Shown: one piece after another, positions 60,640-64,000 of the stretch
How positions within the stretch are numbered: the first letter of the stretch is position 1
How the letters are laid out: each line of letters opens with the position of its first letter
Assembly: GCA_021234155.1 (NCBI GenBank)
Contig: JAJEKV010000040.1
Coordinates: 3,511,799 to 3,575,798, forward strand
Origin: Isoetes taiwanensis
Lineage: Eukaryota; Streptophyta; Lycopodiopsida; Isoetales; Isoetaceae
Direction: 5' to 3'
Length of the DNA stretch: 64,000 nucleotides
Translations under genes and position numbers: made by a program
The notes under the pieces: generated by a model
What the model was told of the DNA's origin: nothing
What the model saw: the letters and a program-made list of their open reading frames with translations, nothing else
Databases searched by the model: none

Positions 60640-63600
60640 ATTCCAATTTTCTAAAACTTTTCCAATTATAACAAAATTGTGCTTAATACCACTGCATAAA
60701 AATATATCATAGCATATTCCAACAAGGGATTTCCAATGTCAACCAAATTGTGTAGCAAACAATAATGCATATTAGTGGGTACGCAATCACACCATGATAC
60801 ATCCCCAAAACATGCTTTTAACAATAATCCATGCATGCATAATTGTACTTTACTAAGGCAACCAAATTAGAGATATGATAAATCATAATTCCTTTAATTA
60901 AGTGCAAACATTAACAACAAGCTACATTGACAATAGTAAGTATGATCCCATGCTCCTAGAACGATTAAATCATCGACAAGATATACTTTTAAGGACCAAC
61001 AACCTAAGACAATTTAATAACATCATCCAACCGTAATACAAGTATGTGTGTTAAACTCATCAATTTCTCAGCTATTCAGAGTCAATCTCCACTATATGAT
61101 TATATAAAAACCACAGATGATAATCTAAAAGCACTACTTTTCCTTCTTCTTTACATTCAAGAATCTATCTTTGATTATATTAATTCAATTCAGATTATGC
61201 TCAATCCATTAAATCTACAAACCATCATCATTAAGCTTCCCCAAAACTACGTCAACCAAAACATAGACATCACAAGAACCCCAGGTGTAAGACTTGACCC
61301 CCACCTAGAAATACTTTGCTCCTTCTCCTTGGTTCAATTCTGATCAATCTGGTGCAAACGTGTCCTCCACAAAAAAAAAAAAGCTTCTTTCCCATAGAAA
61401 ACTCCTTCCCAAGAAATCCAGAATAATATTGTTGCACTTACATAATCTAACAATGACACTGCATGCATGTATTCCTAGCGCATAATCATTTATTTCACCA
61501 TTGAAAATGCACTCTTATATAATGACAGCGTTACTTACATCTTCATGTTGGTGCTAAGTTGCTAGGTTCATTACACATTGGATTGCATCGGATTGAAACT
61601 GAAGGAAAAGATGAGTAGAAACAATCTTTGGTGATGTGAAATATCTAGATTTGATGCATGCAGAAGAGCCACATGAGATTTAAGTGTTTGGAAATGTGTT
61701 CGTGAATTCTGAAAGGTATTCATGTGAAGCATTGAAATGCAATACGACAAATAAAATAGCCAATTCAGGTAGAGAGATACATATTATTCTAAGGAATGTT
61801 AGCAGGAAAGACATCATTGTTACAAGGTTCATACATAAACTTATAGTATGCACAATTCCGATAAAACTACACTAGATCTACATAGTGGATCTATGATTCC
61901 AAATCATCTTGCAGCCGGCTAAGCTGAGTGGAAGTATCTCTGGTTTCTTTTAGAAGTTTCTGAAACTTGTAAGATATCACCAGTGCCAGTCTTTTCCTTA
62001 TAGCTCAAGTTGCTTCTTGTTTTGATCTGCATGATATGCAGTTGTCTATTTGCTATCATTTGGTTAGATTCTCCTTGGAGTAGGGCTCTGACAAAAGGTG
62101 TTATTGCATTAGGGTGTTAAGTATTTTTAATCACTGAATAATTAACTTTAAATCCTTCATTTAAGCATATGTATTGGGGATGAATATGATTATGCTTATT
62201 TCTCCCATCATATTAAGAGTAGAACTTGCTTTTGGCATAGTAATTATGCACTTTTCTAATTTGCAACAGAAATGTATTTCCATATGCATTGCTAGATTTC
62301 TACATGCCATTTGCATAGTTCTTGCTTCATGTGATTAAATGACTTTGGTACTATATTAGAGTGAAAAACCTGCAACATTAGCTTTTACATGAAGTGCATA
62401 GCTCACATTAACAACCTTCAATATGCAAAATGCTTGGTTGTCTCATAATGGAACTTCATTTGCCTTGATCTGTTTTCTTAACCTTACGTTTCTTCCGTTA
62501 TTCAGTCAAATCATTTAATCAACATATAGACATGTTCCTTGCTTCCATTTCTTAATATTGAATATTGTTCTTAGACTGCAAATTGCTACTAAGGGATTAG
62601 AGTTAAGGCTCATGACAATAGTGCAAAGTAATACACATGCAAGGTTCATGCATATCTAATGGCTACATGCTGCTCAAAGATCATGACTGCTTTTGTTACG
62701 GCACATGCTCGGGGGAGTGGTTAAGGAGACTTGATAGATGAGTACAAGCAACCACTGTAGCCATAAATTGTCTGATTAACCAAACAAACATCTGCATTTC
62801 TACCCATTCCTTTCCCTTTTGAACAACATGTGACTACACTTCATTGACTGAACGCGACCTGTGACTACACTTCACTAATATGATTCCAGATTCTCGGAAG
62901 ATGATGGGAATAGTTAGATAAGCATCTGGAATTGCACATCTACTGATTTTATCAGATTAAAGGGTCGATTTGCCTATGATAGACCAACTAACGAGGCCCA
63001 CCTTTTCTAAGAAAATATCTGAGTCTGTACCTTTTTTCTAAACAATATAAAGTAGTGTTGAGAAGAGGGCAAATCATCCTGATCGTGTAGAAGCTGTAAG
63101 CATATGAGGTATTACATAAGCTGATGATCAGAATATATTGAGAATTAAACTATTGAGTATGACAGAGGCGATAAAAGAGTTAGACGGATCATGAAAATGG
63201 ACTTGCACCTATTTTCTTGGAATTTTTGTCTTTATCCCATTTTTTCTGTTAGAAGCTCTTTCTTGCCAAAAAATATGGGAGAAAGCAATGTTTTGGTGGT
63301 CTGAAGCAAAATTCCTGTAGATTAATTGCTGCCCTTATAGAAGGGTAGCCTCTGCGAGATTCTCTGTAATTGAAGCTACATTTTGAATACTGAATTGTCA
63401 TACTTATGAAGCAGGAATTCATTCACGATCGACCTCCTCATGGAAACAGTAGTCTTTGCAATTATAAGGGAAAAATCTAGAATTACATGTGAATTTTTAA
63501 AAGGCTCGGCTACAAAACTCTGGAACTCTTTGACCCTTATAATCTCTTTTTATCAGAAGACACCTTTGTTCCCAGTACGGTCGAATTTGAAGTTGAAATT

Positions 63601-63775
63601 ACTAATTCTTGGCTGAAGGAATTTGTGGAATCAAGTGCAATTGCTCCTGCAGGAACTTTTAGAGTGCATTTGGAGGAATTTCTCCTTAAATTTCTCTGAG
63701 TTGAATTCTCTAGTCCTGAGGAATTGATCTGCTTAATTGGAATGGCAATCCGATCTCTGTTGGTTAATTTTGATT
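60640..63775. other. AT-rich intergenic, no gene recognised
   Basis: Long AT-rich stretch. A 99-residue frame at 61,044-61,343 and a 63-residue frame at 61,684-61,875 lack any supporting motif. The last few hundred bases should be promoter of the gene that starts at the right edge. Confidence 0.4.
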
Positions 63776-63871
63776 CTAATTAAAGGCTTCTTCTCCCCTG
63801 TTTTCATTTTCCCCCTTTTTGTTATCCAATTCTTGCATGTGCTTTTGTTGCTTCCCCCTGAACTTTTTGCA

Positions 63872-64000
63872 ATGGATTCTAATTGTTCGCAAAACCCTAA
63901 ACATTTGGAATTTCTTCACACTTTTGCCAATCTTCTGGCCCAAGATCGCTCTTCTCTGCTCCAGAAATTGCAATCCTTTCAAGAAAAGCCGGAAGATACT
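63872..64000 (+). CDS. 5' end of a protein-coding gene cut by the window edge, family unknown
   Basis: An ATG at 63,872 opens 43 codons that stay open to the window end: MDSNCSQNPKHLEFLHTFAN then LLAQDRSSLLQKLQSFQEKP, a Leu/Gln-rich amphipathic helix-like start. The 90 bases before it are a CT-rich leader (ttctcccctgttttcattttccccc) typical of plant 5' untranslated regions. The minus-strand frame across the same interval is most likely its shadow. The product cannot be told from so short a piece. Confidence 0.5.
   Translation, partial: MDSNCSQNPKHLEFLHTFANLLAQDRSSLLQKLQSFQEKPEDT

Overview
This window looks like nuclear DNA of a land plant. It has two intact nuclear genes with short spliceosomal introns, CPN60 alpha of the plastid chaperonin at 2,031-4,880 and an NADPH-type short-chain dehydrogenase at 54,963-56,138. 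It also has a broken exon pair of a RuBisCO small subunit gene near 21.1-21.4 kb and the first 43 codons of a further gene at the right edge. The rest is transposon-derived and repeat-rich. The small-subunit exon reads most like non-seed vascular plants (MNP..N.FETLSY... with an Ile-rich IDYMISKGW segment), so a fern is my best guess; this is inference, not proof.

Layout. 0-6 kb: a small hAT-like MITE with an 8-bp target duplication, then CPN60 alpha (9 exons, 597 codons, one GC-AG intron). 6-9.9 kb: a poly-T/G-quadruplex tract and the 3' end of a LINE on the minus strand. 9.9-15.2 kb: a probable non-autonomous CACTA element whose inside is mostly a 1.8-kb array of 19-bp units. 15-32 kb: local duplications, an (AT)n tract, the RuBisCO small subunit fragment, a 0.6-kb block with coding-like character present twice, and two copies of a foldback MITE. 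32.7-45.2 kb: a 12.4-kb CACTA-like element with matching termini and a TTC/TTC target duplication, carrying a third foldback MITE and several internal repeats but no transposase I can recognise. 45-51 kb: a fourth foldback MITE and unassigned sequence. 51.0-54.6 kb: a decayed Ty1/copia retrotransposon, whose 3' end lies about 350 bp upstream of the dehydrogenase start. 56-64 kb: inverted repeats, a cluster of the palindrome CCAAATGGCGCCATTTGG, one orphan exon-like block, and the start of a gene at the right edge.

There is no operon logic here. The two complete genes are independent: one folds plastid proteins (RuBisCO above all), the other is an oxidoreductase of the menthone/salutaridine reductase type. 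The most interesting structures are the two CACTA-like elements, the 4-copy foldback MITE family and the orphan gene fragments. I found no rRNA, functional tRNA, CRISPR array or complete unknown protein-coding system. Coding families between roughly 20 and 54.6 kb are full of small indels; whether that is decay or assembly error cannot be settled here.
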